Shown piece by piece: positions 8,042 to 16,421 of a stretch of 64,000 bases of DNA. The stretch lies in NCBI RefSeq assembly GCF_018598555.1, contig NZ_JAHEWN010000001.1, forward strand, positions 248,001-312,000, written 5' to 3'. Source of the stretch: Curtobacterium aurantiacum. Its GTDB lineage: Bacteria > Actinomycetota > Actinomycetes > Actinomycetales > Microbacteriaceae. Below the pieces are notes generated by a model, which searched no databases, was not told the origin of the DNA, and was given only the letters and a program-made list of their open reading frames with translations. Each line of letters begins with the position of its first letter. Position 1 is the first letter of the stretch. The position numbers were made by a program, and so were the translations under genes.

Positions 8042-9124
8042 ATGGACCTGCGCTGGTTGACCGCGTCCGACGACGAGTTCGCGGCGGAGACGGCGCGACG
8101 ACCGCGGATTCGCCGCCCGCGACAGGCTCCGCGGTGGTGGAACGCGCTGCTCCTGGCGATCGAGGTCCCGCTCGCGTGGCTCGCGTCCGCGCTCGTGGTC
8201 TGGGGCACCGGGCTCGTCCACAACGGCGCGGGTGTCGGTGACGTCGTCCGCTGGGTGGCTTGGTTCGTGGTGCTCGTCGCCGGTGTGGTCGGGCTCGTCG
8301 TGCTCCTGGTCCGGGGCGAACGGCCTCGGCCCCTGCGTCCGGACGAGGCTCGGGCAGCGCTGACGGGGGAGGCCAGTGGGTACCCCGCGCGGCCGGTCCG
8401 TCCGAAGCCGCTCGACTCGATGATCACCCCGCGCTACTCCGGCATCCGCGTCCACCCCCGGTTCGGCACCGCCCCCGTGCACATCGACGGCGTCCCGGAC
8501 GTCGAGTTCGGCTGCGTCCAGCGGCGCTGGATGGTCTCGCGGGACTGGACGTACCTGACCGTGCGGCTGCCCGGACCGTTGCCGCACCTGCTCCTCGACG
8601 CAACGGCGAACGACGGTCGTCGCAGCGACCTGCCGGTGGTGCTCCGTCACCGGCAACGGATGTCGCTGGAGGGCGACTTCGACCGGCACTTCCGGGTCTG
8701 GGCGCCGGAGGACTACGGCCAGGACGCGCTGTACGTCCTCACCCCTGACGTGATGGCAGCGCTCGTCGACCACGCGGCCGGCTGGAACGTCGAGATGGTC
8801 GACGACCGGCTGGTCTTCTCGGCGCCGGGGATCGCGGACTGGTCGCGCCCTGCGCCGTGGATGCAGGTCGAGGCAGTCCTGGGCGAGGTCGTGCCGCGCA
8901 TCGTGCGCGCCGCCTCCCGGTACCAGGACGACCGATCGCTGCTCGAGGACGGGCACGCCGACGCGATCGCCGCCGCGGGGCGTCGCCTGGTGCTCCGCGA
9001 CCGGCGGAAGAGCCGTCTGCGAGCGACGTGGGCGGGGGCCGCGTGGATGGGCCTCGTCTGCGTGTCCTACAGCGGGCCGTTGGCCGTCGCGGTGGTCGGG
9101 TCGATGTCGGTCCTCGACCACTGA
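8042..9124 (+). CDS. Conserved membrane protein of unknown function
   Basis: The ATG at 8042 is preceded by AGGGGGG and gives 360 residues. Two hydrophobic helices lie at about residues 37-56 and 70-92 and a third at the extreme C-terminus (about 338-356). Between them is a soluble domain with the runs LEGDFDRHFRVW and DALYVLTPDVMAALVDHA. This pattern recurs in uncharacterised actinobacterial and mycoplasmal-type membrane proteins and places the domain probably on the cytoplasmic side. No catalytic motif is evident. It is divergent from the acyltransferase gene. I cannot assign a function. Confidence 0.7.
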   Translation: MDLRWLTASDDEFAAETARRPRIRRPRQAPRWWNALLLAIEVPLAWLASALVVWGTGLVHNGAGVGDVVRWVAWFVVLVAGVVGLVVLLVRGERPRPLRPDEARAALTGEASGYPARPVRPKPLDSMITPRYSGIRVHPRFGTAPVHIDGVPDVEFGCVQRRWMVSRDWTYLTVRLPGPLPHLLLDATANDGRRSDLPVVLRHRQRMSLEGDFDRHFRVWAPEDYGQDALYVLTPDVMAALVDHAAGWNVEMVDDRLVFSAPGIADWSRPAPWMQVEAVLGEVVPRIVRAASRYQDDRSLLEDGHADAIAAAGRRLVLRDRRKSRLRATWAGAAWMGLVCVSYSGPLAVAVVGSMSVLDH

Positions 9125-9157
9125 CCGTCGGCGCACGTCTGCGACCTGGCCCCGGTG

Positions 9158-9201
9158 CGGACGGGAGGCCCGTGGCGGTGTCGCCACGGGCCTCCCGTCC
9201 G
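9158..9201. terminator. Long GC-rich hairpin, family-1 palindrome
   Basis: A 20-bp stem (left arm 9158-9177, CGGACGGGAGGCCCGTGGCG) with a GTGT loop lies between the convergent ends of the genes at 9124 and 9218. There is no downstream T-run. It is the first copy of a dispersed family whose arms carry GGAGGC/GCCTCC, seen at 11209, 16330, 24769, 30169 and 49994. It probably acts as a bidirectional transcription stop. Confidence 0.75.
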
Positions 9202-9217
9202 TCAGGTGGTGCCTCGA

Positions 9218-10312
9218 CTACGCGACGGTCGCGCGCGCCTCGGCCAGCGACGGGTAGTCGGTGTAGCCCTCGGCGGTCGCGCCGTAGAAGAGCTCCGGAC
9301 GCGGCTCGTTGAGCTCGGTGTCGTGCTCCCAGCGGTGCGCGAGGTCCGGGTTCGCGATCGCGGCGCGGCCCACGGCGACGGCGTCGGCGTGGTCGCCCTC
9401 GACGATGGCGATGGCCTCGTCGCGGGTGGTGAGCGCGGAGAAGCCCGAGTTCACGATGAAGGGCGCGCCCGCGGTGCGGCGGATGTGCTGCACCAGCTCG
9501 CCGGTCGGCTCGGCGTGCAGGACGTCGACGAAGGCGAGTCCGAGCGGCGCGAGGCCCTCGGCGACTGCCGTGTAGGTCGCGCGGACGTCGTCGGCGTCGT
9601 CCTCGATGACGCCCTGGATCCCGTGCTCGGGCGACAGGCGGATGCCGGTGCGCTCGGCGCCGATGGCCTCGGCGATGGCCGTGGTGACCTCGATCGCGAA
9701 GCGCGCACGGTTCTCGGGGGAGCCGCCGTACTGGTCGGTGCGGGTGTTGGACACCGGCGACATGAACTCGTGGACCAGGTAGCCGTTGGCGCCGTGGACC
9801 TCGACGCCGTCGAGCCCGGCGGCGATCGCGTTGCGGGCGGCCCGCACGAAGCCCTGCACGGCTTCCTGCACCTCGGCGGTGGTCAGCTCGTGCGGCACCG
9901 GCATGTCGGCCTTCGAGCCGTCGGCCAGGTGCGTCTGGCCGGGCGCGGCGATGGCGGACGGGCCGACGATGCGCGGGGTCTGCGAGATGTCGGTGTGCGA
10001 GACCCGGCCGCCGTGCATGAGCTGCATGACGATGGTGCCGCCCTCGGCGTGCACGGCGTCGGTCACGCGACGCCAGCCGGCGATCTGCTCGTCGGTCTCG
10101 ATGCCGGGCTGCCCGGGGTAGGAGCGTCCCTCCTGCACGGGCCAGGTGCCCTCGGTGATGATCATGCCGAGGCCGGCGCGCTGCCGGTAGTGCTCGACGA
10201 GCAGGTCGTTCGGGACACCGTGCTCGCCGGCGCGGGTGCGCGTGAGCGGGGCCATGACGATGCGGTTCGACAGGGACAGGGCGCCGATGGTGGCGGGTTC
10301 GAAGAGCTTCAC
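9218..10312 (-). CDS. Old Yellow Enzyme-family FMN alkene reductase (NemA-like)
   Basis: The 364-residue protein has the full OYE barrel: NRIVMAPLTRTRA near the N-terminus, MQLMHGGRVSH, the active-site pair in GVEVHGANGYLVHEF, and SPVSNTRTDQYGGSPENRARF binding FMN. Enzymes of this type reduce activated C=C bonds in enals, enones, maleimides and nitro compounds with NAD(P)H, and help detoxify electrophiles. The gene follows a small cysteine-pair gene and a MarR regulator with an OhrR-like cysteine on the same strand. This fits an electrophile-responsive operon. The ribosome site is weak. Confidence 0.92.
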   Translation of the reverse strand: MKLFEPATIGALSLSNRIVMAPLTRTRAGEHGVPNDLLVEHYRQRAGLGMIITEGTWPVQEGRSYPGQPGIETDEQIAGWRRVTDAVHAEGGTIVMQLMHGGRVSHTDISQTPRIVGPSAIAAPGQTHLADGSKADMPVPHELTTAEVQEAVQGFVRAARNAIAAGLDGVEVHGANGYLVHEFMSPVSNTRTDQYGGSPENRARFAIEVTTAIAEAIGAERTGIRLSPEHGIQGVIEDDADDVRATYTAVAEGLAPLGLAFVDVLHAEPTGELVQHIRRTAGAPFIVNSGFSALTTRDEAIAIVEGDHADAVAVGRAAIANPDLAHRWEHDTELNEPRPELFYGATAEGYTDYPSLAEARATVA

Positions 10313-10375
10313 GTCAGGGGGAACGACGTGTTGCCTGGTGCAATTCCGCTTCGGAGGAGTTCTTCAGGCGGCGCG

Positions 10376-10588
10376 TCAGTCGCGCGGGCAGACCAGCGTC
10401 GACGAGCGCACCTGGCCCTCGGGGCGGATCACCTGGTGCAGGGACAGGGGCTTGCCGCAGATCGGGCATCCGCGATCGACCGTGCGGTCGTCGATGCCCT
10501 CGGGTCGACCGGCGCCGATCTGCGAGGGGCCCATCTTGTTGATGAGCGTCGTGTTCCACCGTTCGTACCACTGGCCGAAGCGTCCCAC
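10376..10588 (-). CDS. Small cysteine-pair (zinc-ribbon-like) protein
   Basis: A GTG at 10588 with AGAGGA upstream starts a 70-residue protein. The N-terminus is MGRFGQWYERWNTTLINKMG and the C-terminal half contains GCPICGKPL, with a single later cysteine in TLVCPRD, so there are three cysteines and nearby histidine. This suggests a metal-binding knuckle, though a complete four-ligand ribbon needs the histidine in LHQVI. A GTTCGTGCACGAAC palindrome sits just upstream, next to a CATAAT -10. It lies between the MarR gene and the OYE gene, both on the same strand. The function is unknown; a role tied to redox or electrophile stress is inferred from context only. Confidence 0.65.
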   Translation of the reverse strand: MGRFGQWYERWNTTLINKMGPSQIGAGRPEGIDDRTVDRGCPICGKPLSLHQVIRPEGQVRSSTLVCPRD

Positions 10589-10607
10589 GGGTCTGTCCTC
10601 TCGATTC

Positions 10608-10650
10608 GTTCGTGCACGAACAATTATGGCACCGATGCCGTCGGTTCACA
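10608..10650 (-). promoter_or_regulatory. Promoter with MarR-type operator upstream of the small cysteine-pair gene
   Basis: Reading the minus strand, a CATAAT -10 (10623-10628) is followed directly by the perfect palindrome GTTCGTGCACGAAC (10608-10621). A weak GTGAAC -35 lies near 10643-10648. The 16-mer TTCGTTCGTGCACGAA at 10605-10620 recurs at 11103-11118 in front of the MarR gene. The palindrome sits where a repressor would block initiation. Confidence 0.6.
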
Positions 10651-11089
10651 CCCGGTCGACGCGCTCCAGTAGCTCGGTCAGCTCGTCCTTCAGGGACTCG
10701 AGTCGGGCGAGCGGCCACCCCAGACGATCGGCGACGGCCAGCGGGACGGCCTGTGCCCGGTCGCGCAGGGCGTGCCCCGCCGTCGTCAGGGACACCTCGA
10801 GCTGGCGTTCGTCGGCAGCGCTGCGGGTGCGGCGGACGTAGCCGGAGGTCTCCAGCCGCTTGAGCAGTGGGCTCAACGTCGCGGAGTCGAGCCGCAGTTC
10901 GCCGGCGATCTCGCGCACCGACCGCGGGTCCCGCTCCCACAGGGCGAGCATCACGAGGTACTGCGGGTGCGTCAGGCCCATCGGCTCGAGGAGGTCGCGG
11001 TACAACCCGATGACGCTGCGGCTCGTCGCCGCCAGCGCGAAGCAGAGCTGCCGGTCGAGCGCGAGCGGGTCCGGTGCGGTCTCGGTCAT
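10646..11089 (-). CDS. MarR-family regulator, OhrR-like with N-terminal redox cysteine
   Basis: This is a 147-residue winged-helix MarR protein. Residues 13-45 read RQLCFALAATSRSVIGLY then LEPMGLTHPQYLVMLALWE. The LCFAL motif puts Cys16 exactly where OhrR proteins carry their peroxide-sensing cysteine. The wing follows in LLKRLETSGYVRRTRSAADE. Oxidation or alkylation of that cysteine releases DNA in the family. Copies of TTCGTTCGTGCACGAA lie before this gene and before the small gene that follows, so autoregulation and control of the OYE operon are likely. No ohr gene is seen nearby, so the true inducer may be an electrophile or quinone rather than organic peroxide. Confidence 0.88.
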   Translation of the reverse strand: MTETAPDPLALDRQLCFALAATSRSVIGLYRDLLEPMGLTHPQYLVMLALWERDPRSVREIAGELRLDSATLSPLLKRLETSGYVRRTRSAADERQLEVSLTTAGHALRDRAQAVPLAVADRLGWPLARLESLKDELTELLERVDRV

Positions 11090-11102
11090 GCGTTCAGGGT
11101 AC

Positions 11103-11118
11103 TTCGTTCGTGCACGAA
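11103..11118. promoter_or_regulatory. MarR-type operator upstream of its own gene
   Basis: TTCGTTCGTGCACGAA contains the perfect 12-bp palindrome TTCGTGCACGAA (11107-11118), 14 bp before the MarR start codon. It is a 16/16 copy of the site at 10605-10620. A larger imperfect inverted repeat, ACTTCG...CGAAGT, surrounds it (11101-11120). Confidence 0.6.
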
Positions 11119-11208
11119 GTGGCGTGGTCTCGCTCGTGCGCGGGGGAGAGCGACCATGTCGCTGTCGTACGACGACGACAGTGTCGCGTCGGGGCGGTGG
11201 GCGCAACG

Positions 11209-11256
11209 GCCTGGAGGCCCGGGCCGACCCGTGTGGGTCGGCCCGGGCCTCCAGGC
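11209..11256. terminator. Long GC-rich hairpin, family-1 palindrome
   Basis: A perfect 22-bp stem (11209-11230 with 11235-11256) carries a GTGT loop, the same loop as at 9178. The arms start GCCTGGAGGCCCGGGCC. Outer arms CGCAAC (11202-11207) and GTTGCG (11259-11264) extend it. It lies just beyond the stop of the MMPL gene, so it is probably its terminator. Confidence 0.75.
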
Positions 11257-11268
11257 TGGTTGCGTCGA

Positions 11269-13920
11269 CTACGCGCGGTGCGCGGGCGGGTGCCCCGAGT
11301 CGTGCGTGGTCGCGTCCGGCTCCACGGGGAGCGCGTGGGTGCCGGTGCGGGTGTCCTCGTGGCCGGCGACGGGGTGGGTGCGCTCGAGCTTCGCGCCCTC
11401 GACGTCGACGTCCGGCACGATCCGGTCGAGCCACTTCGGGAACCACCAGGCGCTCTTGCCGAGCAGGTGCATCGCCGACGGGATGAGCAGCATGCGGACG
11501 ACGAAGGCGTCGATGAGCACACCGAACGCCAGCCCGAAGCCGATCGGCTTGATGGTCGAGGACTCCGAGAAGATGAAGCCCGCGAACACCGAGATCATGA
11601 TGATCGCCGCTGCCGTGACCACCGCGCGACCCGCGTGCAGACCGCGTTGGACGGCCACCTTCGCGCTCGCGCCGTGGGCGTAGGCCTCACGCATGCCGGA
11701 CACCAGGAACAGCTGGTAGTCCATCGCCAGACCGAACAGGATGCCGATCTCGATGATGGGCAGGAAGCTCAGGATCGGTGCCGGGTCGTGCACGCCGAAG
11801 ACCGAGCCGAGCCAGCCGAACTGGTAGATCGCGGTCAGGCCACCGAACGACGCCAGCACGGACAGGATGAACCCGGCGGTGGCGGTGATCGGCACGAGGA
11901 ACGACCGGAACACGATGATCAGGATGATCAGCGACAGTCCGACGACCACCACGAGGTAGAGCGGCAGGACGTTCGACAGCTTCTCGGACACGTCGATGTT
12001 CGCCGACGCGTTGCCCGCGACGCCGAGGGTGGCCCGGCCGTCGTCGGTGGAGACGGTCTGCACGCGCAGGTCCTTCACGACGTTCTCGGTGGAGACGCTG
12101 TCCGGGCCACCAGAGGGCTTCACCTGGAACGCGATGATGTCGCGGTCCTTCGAGGCACCGATGGGCAGCACGGCCTCCACGTCGTCGTTCTTCGCGATCG
12201 CCTGGCCGATGGTGACCTCGGTCGCGGTGACGTCGCTCTTGCTGATCGACTCCGGCAGGGTCGCCACGACGAGCAGCGGACCGTTCTGACCGGCGCCGAA
12301 CTCCTTCTCGAGCGTCTTGTAGGCCTTGTACTGGCTCGACTCGACGGCCTCGGAGGACCCGCTCGGCAGGCCGAGGCGCATCTGGGTCGCGGGCAGGGCG
12401 ATGGTGCCGAGCACCGCGACGCCCAGGACGAGCGTGATGACCGCGCGCCAGCTCGACATCGGCTTGTTCGGGATCCGCGTCGAGTCGGTGTTGCCGATCT
12501 TCGCGCGTTCCTTCCTCCGCAGGATCCGCATGCCGATGAGCGACAGCAGAGCCGGGGTGAAGGACGTCGCGATGAGGATCGCGAAGAGCACCGCGACCGC
12601 ACCGACGGTGCCCATCAGGCCGAGGAACGGGATGCCGGTGATGTTCAGCGCGAGCAGCGCGACGATGACCGTCGCACCGGCGAACACCACGGCGTTGCCG
12701 GAGGTGCCGTTGGCGAGGCCGATCGACTCGTGCACCTGCATGCCCTGCTTCAGCTGGGTCCGGTGCCGGTTCAGGATGAACAGCGAGTAGTCGATGCCGA
12801 CCGCCAGGCCCAGCATCACCCCCAGCACGGGTGTGACCGAGATGAACTCGACGACGCTCGAGAACGACAGCGCGGTCAGCGACGCGACGCCGACGCCGAG
12901 CACGGCGCTGACGAGCGGGACCGCTGCGCCGATGACCGTGCGGAGCATCAGCAGCAGCACGATCGCGGCGATGATGACACCGCCGATCTCACCCGGGCCG
13001 AGGATCGACGGGACACCCTGCGCGATGTCGTTCGAGACGTACACGTTGACGCCCTGGATCTCGGCCGACTCGGCGTCGTCCGCGATCGCGGTCTTGGTGT
13101 CCGCGGGCACCTCGTAGGTCGACTTCGTGAACTGCACGGTGCCGATCGCGGCGCTGCCGTTGTCCGACACGAAGCGGATGTCCTTCGACAGGTCGAGCAG
13201 ATCCGAGCCCTGTTCGAGCTGCTGCTCGTTGTCGTCGAGCTTCTGCTTGTTCGTGTCGATCGTCTTCTGGGCGTCCGCGATCTGCTGCTCACCGGCGTCG
13301 ATCTGGGCCTGCTGGGCGTCGATCTGCGCCTGCGCCTGCTGGAGCTGGGCGGCCGCGGCCTGCGCCTGGGCGGCGGGGAGTGCTGCGTCACCGGCTGCCT
13401 GCGCTTGTGCCTTCTGCGTGTCGAGCTGCGCCTGGGCGTCCGCGATCTTCTGCTTGCCGGACTCGAGCTGCGCCTTCTGGGCGTCGAGCTGCTCCTGGCC
13501 GGTCTCGATCTTCGCGCGACCGGACTCGATCTGCTCGCGGCCGTCGACGATCTTCTGCCGCTGGTCGTCGAGCTGCTCCTGCGTGTCGAAGCCGCTCGTC
13601 GTGCCCTTGACGCCGTCGAGCTCCTCGAGGCTGGTCAGGAAGTCGTCGATCTCGGACTGCTGCGAGGACGAGAACGCCTTGCCGTCCTTCGTCTCGAAGA
13701 CGATCGTGCCGTTGCCGCCGTTCGCCGACGGGAACTTGTCGGCGAGCTGGTCCTGCACCTGACTGGTCTTGGTGTTCGGGATCGTGATCGACGACGAGAT
13801 CGTGCCGGCGAAGAGCGTGTACGTGACGCCCGCGACGGCCATGATCACGACCCAGGTGATGATGACGAGCCAGTGGCGTCGTGCGGAGAACCGTCCGAGA
13901 CGGTAGAGGAGACCGGCCAT
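11269..13920 (-). CDS. MMPL-family RND transporter with coiled-coil insert
   Basis: The protein has 883 residues and twelve predicted helices in the 1+5 / 1+5 MMPL arrangement. The N-terminus MAGLLYRLGRFSARRHW precedes helix 1, and a second membrane block begins around SWRAVITLVLGVAVLG. The proton-relay region shows GLAVGIDYSLFIL in the first half and GLAMDYQLFLVSGM in the second. The first large external loop carries a heptad-like, Gln/Ala-rich run (residues about 115-250: repeated AQLDTQKAQ, AQIDAQQAQ and similar), a probable coiled coil. YdfJ-type MMPL proteins export lipids or drugs. It follows a TetR gene after 78 bp, so the regulator very likely controls it. Confidence 0.9.
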   Translation of the reverse strand: MAGLLYRLGRFSARRHWLVIITWVVIMAVAGVTYTLFAGTISSSITIPNTKTSQVQDQLADKFPSANGGNGTIVFETKDGKAFSSSQQSEIDDFLTSLEELDGVKGTTSGFDTQEQLDDQRQKIVDGREQIESGRAKIETGQEQLDAQKAQLESGKQKIADAQAQLDTQKAQAQAAGDAALPAAQAQAAAAQLQQAQAQIDAQQAQIDAGEQQIADAQKTIDTNKQKLDDNEQQLEQGSDLLDLSKDIRFVSDNGSAAIGTVQFTKSTYEVPADTKTAIADDAESAEIQGVNVYVSNDIAQGVPSILGPGEIGGVIIAAIVLLLMLRTVIGAAVPLVSAVLGVGVASLTALSFSSVVEFISVTPVLGVMLGLAVGIDYSLFILNRHRTQLKQGMQVHESIGLANGTSGNAVVFAGATVIVALLALNITGIPFLGLMGTVGAVAVLFAILIATSFTPALLSLIGMRILRRKERAKIGNTDSTRIPNKPMSSWRAVITLVLGVAVLGTIALPATQMRLGLPSGSSEAVESSQYKAYKTLEKEFGAGQNGPLLVVATLPESISKSDVTATEVTIGQAIAKNDDVEAVLPIGASKDRDIIAFQVKPSGGPDSVSTENVVKDLRVQTVSTDDGRATLGVAGNASANIDVSEKLSNVLPLYLVVVVGLSLIILIIVFRSFLVPITATAGFILSVLASFGGLTAIYQFGWLGSVFGVHDPAPILSFLPIIEIGILFGLAMDYQLFLVSGMREAYAHGASAKVAVQRGLHAGRAVVTAAAIIMISVFAGFIFSESSTIKPIGFGLAFGVLIDAFVVRMLLIPSAMHLLGKSAWWFPKWLDRIVPDVDVEGAKLERTHPVAGHEDTRTGTHALPVEPDATTHDSGHPPAHRA

Positions 13921-13998
13921 GCGGTTGCCTGCGGTCCTTTCGTTGTCAGGTGCTGGTGGTGCGGGGTGCGCCGGTGGACCCCTTGGGGAGGAGGAGTG

Positions 13999-14637
13999 TC
14001 AGTCGTTCGCCATGTAGCCGCTGCGCACGCTGTGCACGAGTCGTGCGAGCAGGTCGTCCCACGCGTCGAGGGCGGGCTGGTCGAGGGAGGGTCCCGACGT
14101 CGCCAGCCAGTGCTCCGCGATGACGACGATGCCGCTCATGAGCCCCTCGACGAGCAGGGCGGCGTCGAGGGGGTCGGCGGCCGGGTAGCGCCGGGCGACC
14201 TCGTGCCGGAGCCGTTCGGTCACGCGCGAGAACGCCGTCTGGGTCAGGACCGCGGCCTTCGGGTCGTCCTTGCCCGGGTCGCCGAGGATCCGGTACATGC
14301 CGGCGATCGCCGGGGCCAGGTCGGCGCCACGGGCCGCTGACTCGAGCTCGTCGAACATCGACGCTCGGCTGCCGTCGCCCACCGGGGTCCGGGCCATGTC
14401 GGCGAGGAACCGGTCGATGATGACGGACAGTTCCTGCTCGCACACGGCCAGCAGGACCTCGTCGAGGGAGGCGAAGTGGTTGAACACGGTCCGCCGGGCG
14501 ATGTCGGCGCGGGCGGCCAGGTCGTCCACGCTGAAGTCGCGACCGCCGCGCTCGTCGATCAGGTCGCGGGCCGCCTGCAGGATCGCCGCACGGTGCTTCG
14601 CCTTGAGGGCGGCACGGCGATCGGTCGCGATGGTCAC
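13999..14637 (-). CDS. TetR-family regulator of the adjacent MMPL transporter
   Basis: This is a 212-residue TetR protein if read from the GTG at 14637. The HTH spans AILQAARDLIDERGGRDFSV and LAARADIARRTVFNHFASLD, with the typical aromatic pair after the recognition helix. An ATG at 14658 is in frame but would sit inside the promoter. I prefer the GTG because a TTGCAC/TAGTGT promoter ends 8 nt before it, implying a leaderless message. The gene is directly upstream of the MMPL gene, in the usual repressor-pump pairing. Confidence 0.85.
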   Translation of the reverse strand: MTIATDRRAALKAKHRAAILQAARDLIDERGGRDFSVDDLAARADIARRTVFNHFASLDEVLLAVCEQELSVIIDRFLADMARTPVGDGSRASMFDELESAARGADLAPAIAGMYRILGDPGKDDPKAAVLTQTAFSRVTERLRHEVARRYPAADPLDAALLVEGLMSGIVVIAEHWLATSGPSLDQPALDAWDDLLARLVHSVRSGYMAND

Positions 14638-14645
14638 GGGAAGGA

Positions 14646-14675
14646 ACACTAGGTGCATCGATGCACTCGGTGCAA
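14646..14675 (-). promoter_or_regulatory. Leaderless promoter of the TetR-MMPL operon with operator in its spacer
   Basis: On the minus strand a -35 TTGCAC (14670-14675) and a -10 TAGTGT (14646-14651) are 18 bp apart. The spacer holds the perfect 14-bp palindrome GTGCATCGATGCAC (14653-14666). A further GTGCA half-site abuts it at 14670-14674, so three half-sites are arrayed. A TetR dimer bound here would occlude RNA polymerase. The predicted start point falls at or next to the GTG codon. Confidence 0.65.
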
Positions 14676-14832
14676 CGAGGCTGGGTGCTTCCCCAGGTTC
14701 GTCCCCCGGTGCAGAACGCCTGTGCTGAACCGCTGTTCCGTCGGGGGGTGCGGGTGCCAGACTGGGCGGACGCACCGCTGCCGCACCGCTGCGGCACCGC
14801 CGCCCGACCGCCGCCGTACGAAGGAGTACCCG

Positions 14833-16314
14833 ATGCCCGTCCGCCTGTCCCCGGAGACCCTCGACGAGATCGCCACGAGCGGTGTCGCCGTGCCCACCTA
14901 CGACCGCGACGGCGTCACCGCCGGCATCGTCCACTTCGGGGTCGGCGGGTTCCACCGCGCACACCAGGCGATGGTGATCGACCGGCTCCTGCAGCGCGGC
15001 GAAGCCCGCGAGTACGGCATCTGCGGGGTCGGCGTGCTCGAGCAGGACCGTCGGATGGCGACCGCGATGGCCGAGCAGGGTGGCCTGTACACGCTGGTCC
15101 TCAAGCACCCGGACGGCACCCGCGAGTCCCGCGTCGTCGGCAGCATCGTCGAGTACCTGCTCGCCGTGGACGACCCCGACGCCGTCGTCGAGAAGATGGC
15201 GCACCCGGACACGAGGATCGTCAGCCTGACCATCACCGAGGGCGGCTACAACTTCGACCACGTCACCGGCGAGTTCGTGGCCGACGAGCCCGGCGTCGCG
15301 GCCGACCTGCGCGGCGACGGCCCGCCCCGCACCGTGTTCGGCCTGGTCGTCGAGGCGCTGCGCCGCCGACGGGACCGCGGCCTCGACCCGTTCACCGTGA
15401 TGTCCTGCGACAACATCCAGGGCAACGGGCACGTCGCACGGTCGATGTTCACCGCCTACGCCCGTCTGCAGGACCCCGCGTTCGCGGGCTGGATGGACGA
15501 GCACGTGTCGTTCCCGAACTCGATGGTCGACCGCATCACCCCGGTGACCGCCGACGAGGACCGTGCCTGGGTCCGTGACGAGCTCGGCATCGACGACGCC
15601 TGGCCCGTCGTCGCCGAACCGTTCTTCCAGTGGGTGCTCGAGGACGACCACCCCGCCGGCCGTCCGCCCTACGAGGACGCCGACGTCCAGCTCGTGGAGG
15701 ACGTCGAGCCGTACGAGCTCATGAAGCTCCGGCTCCTCAACGCCAGCCACCAGGGGCTCTGCTACTTCGGGTACCTGTCCGGGTACCGCTACGCGCACGA
15801 GGCCACGCAGGACCCGGCGATCGCGACCTTCCTGCGCCGCTACATGGACGAAGAGGGATCACCGACGCTGCACCCCGTCCCCGGCATCGACCTCGAGGAC
15901 TACAAGGCCACCCTCATCGAGCGCTTCCAGAACCCCGAGGTCCGCGACACCCTCGCCCGTCTCTGCGCCGAGTCGAGCGACCGGATCCCGAAGTGGCTGC
16001 TGCCCGTCGTGCGCGAGAACCTGGCTGCCGACCGTCCCGTCACGCTGTCCGCCGGCATCGTCGCGTCGTGGGCCCGCTACGACGAGGGCACCGACGAGTC
16101 CGGCGAACCCATCGAGATCGTCGACCGGCTCGCCGAGCCCCTGCACCGCATCGCACTCACCCAGCGTGAGGACCGGCTCGCCTTCATCGCGAACCGCCAG
16201 GTCTTCGGCGACCTCGTCGACGACGAGCGGTTCGTCGCCGCGTACCGCGACGCCCTCGACGGGCTCATCACGGACGGCGCGCACGCCACCGTGGAGCGCC
16301 TGTCGCGGTCCTGA
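14833..16314 (+). CDS. Mannitol dehydrogenase-family polyol/uronate dehydrogenase
   Basis: The ATG at 14833 is preceded by AAGGAG and gives 493 residues, the normal length of long-chain mannitol dehydrogenases. The Rossmann part has HFGVGGFHRAHQAMV. The catalytic domain has SFPNSMVDRITPVT and the lysine/asparagine/histidine signature LMKLRLLNASHQGL. These are the family's conserved active-site residues. The reaction is NAD(P)-dependent interconversion of a polyol and a ketose (mannitol-fructose) or of fructuronate/tagaturonate. There is no neighbouring transporter or kinase, so the substrate is open. A family-1 hairpin follows the stop. Confidence 0.88.
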   Translation: MPVRLSPETLDEIATSGVAVPTYDRDGVTAGIVHFGVGGFHRAHQAMVIDRLLQRGEAREYGICGVGVLEQDRRMATAMAEQGGLYTLVLKHPDGTRESRVVGSIVEYLLAVDDPDAVVEKMAHPDTRIVSLTITEGGYNFDHVTGEFVADEPGVAADLRGDGPPRTVFGLVVEALRRRRDRGLDPFTVMSCDNIQGNGHVARSMFTAYARLQDPAFAGWMDEHVSFPNSMVDRITPVTADEDRAWVRDELGIDDAWPVVAEPFFQWVLEDDHPAGRPPYEDADVQLVEDVEPYELMKLRLLNASHQGLCYFGYLSGYRYAHEATQDPAIATFLRRYMDEEGSPTLHPVPGIDLEDYKATLIERFQNPEVRDTLARLCAESSDRIPKWLLPVVRENLAADRPVTLSAGIVASWARYDEGTDESGEPIEIVDRLAEPLHRIALTQREDRLAFIANRQVFGDLVDDERFVAAYRDALDGLITDGAHATVERLSRS

Positions 16315-16329
16315 GACGCGACCGACCGA

Positions 16330-16373
16330 CGGACTGGAGGCCCGTGGCGGCGCCGCCACGGGCCTCCCGTCCG
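16330..16373. terminator. Long GC-rich hairpin, family-1 palindrome
   Basis: The 22-bp arms (16330-16351 and 16352-16373) meet with no unpaired bases around GTGGCGGCGCCGCCAC and have one T:C mismatch. The outer arms again read GGACTGGAGGC/GCCTCCCGTCC. It starts 16 bp after the mannitol dehydrogenase stop. Confidence 0.75.
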
Positions 16374-16421
16374 CCTTCCGCCCACGTGACGGGCGCGGGG
16401 ACGGCGGTTCGTCTCCGCGCG

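Noticed and set aside
11074..14340. Plus-strand open frame of over 1000 codons opposite the MMPL and TetR genes
   Set aside because: It is full of Arg/Asp/His/Gly-rich, low-complexity sequence typical of the antisense of high-GC genes. The minus strand encodes a clear transporter with helices and motifs.
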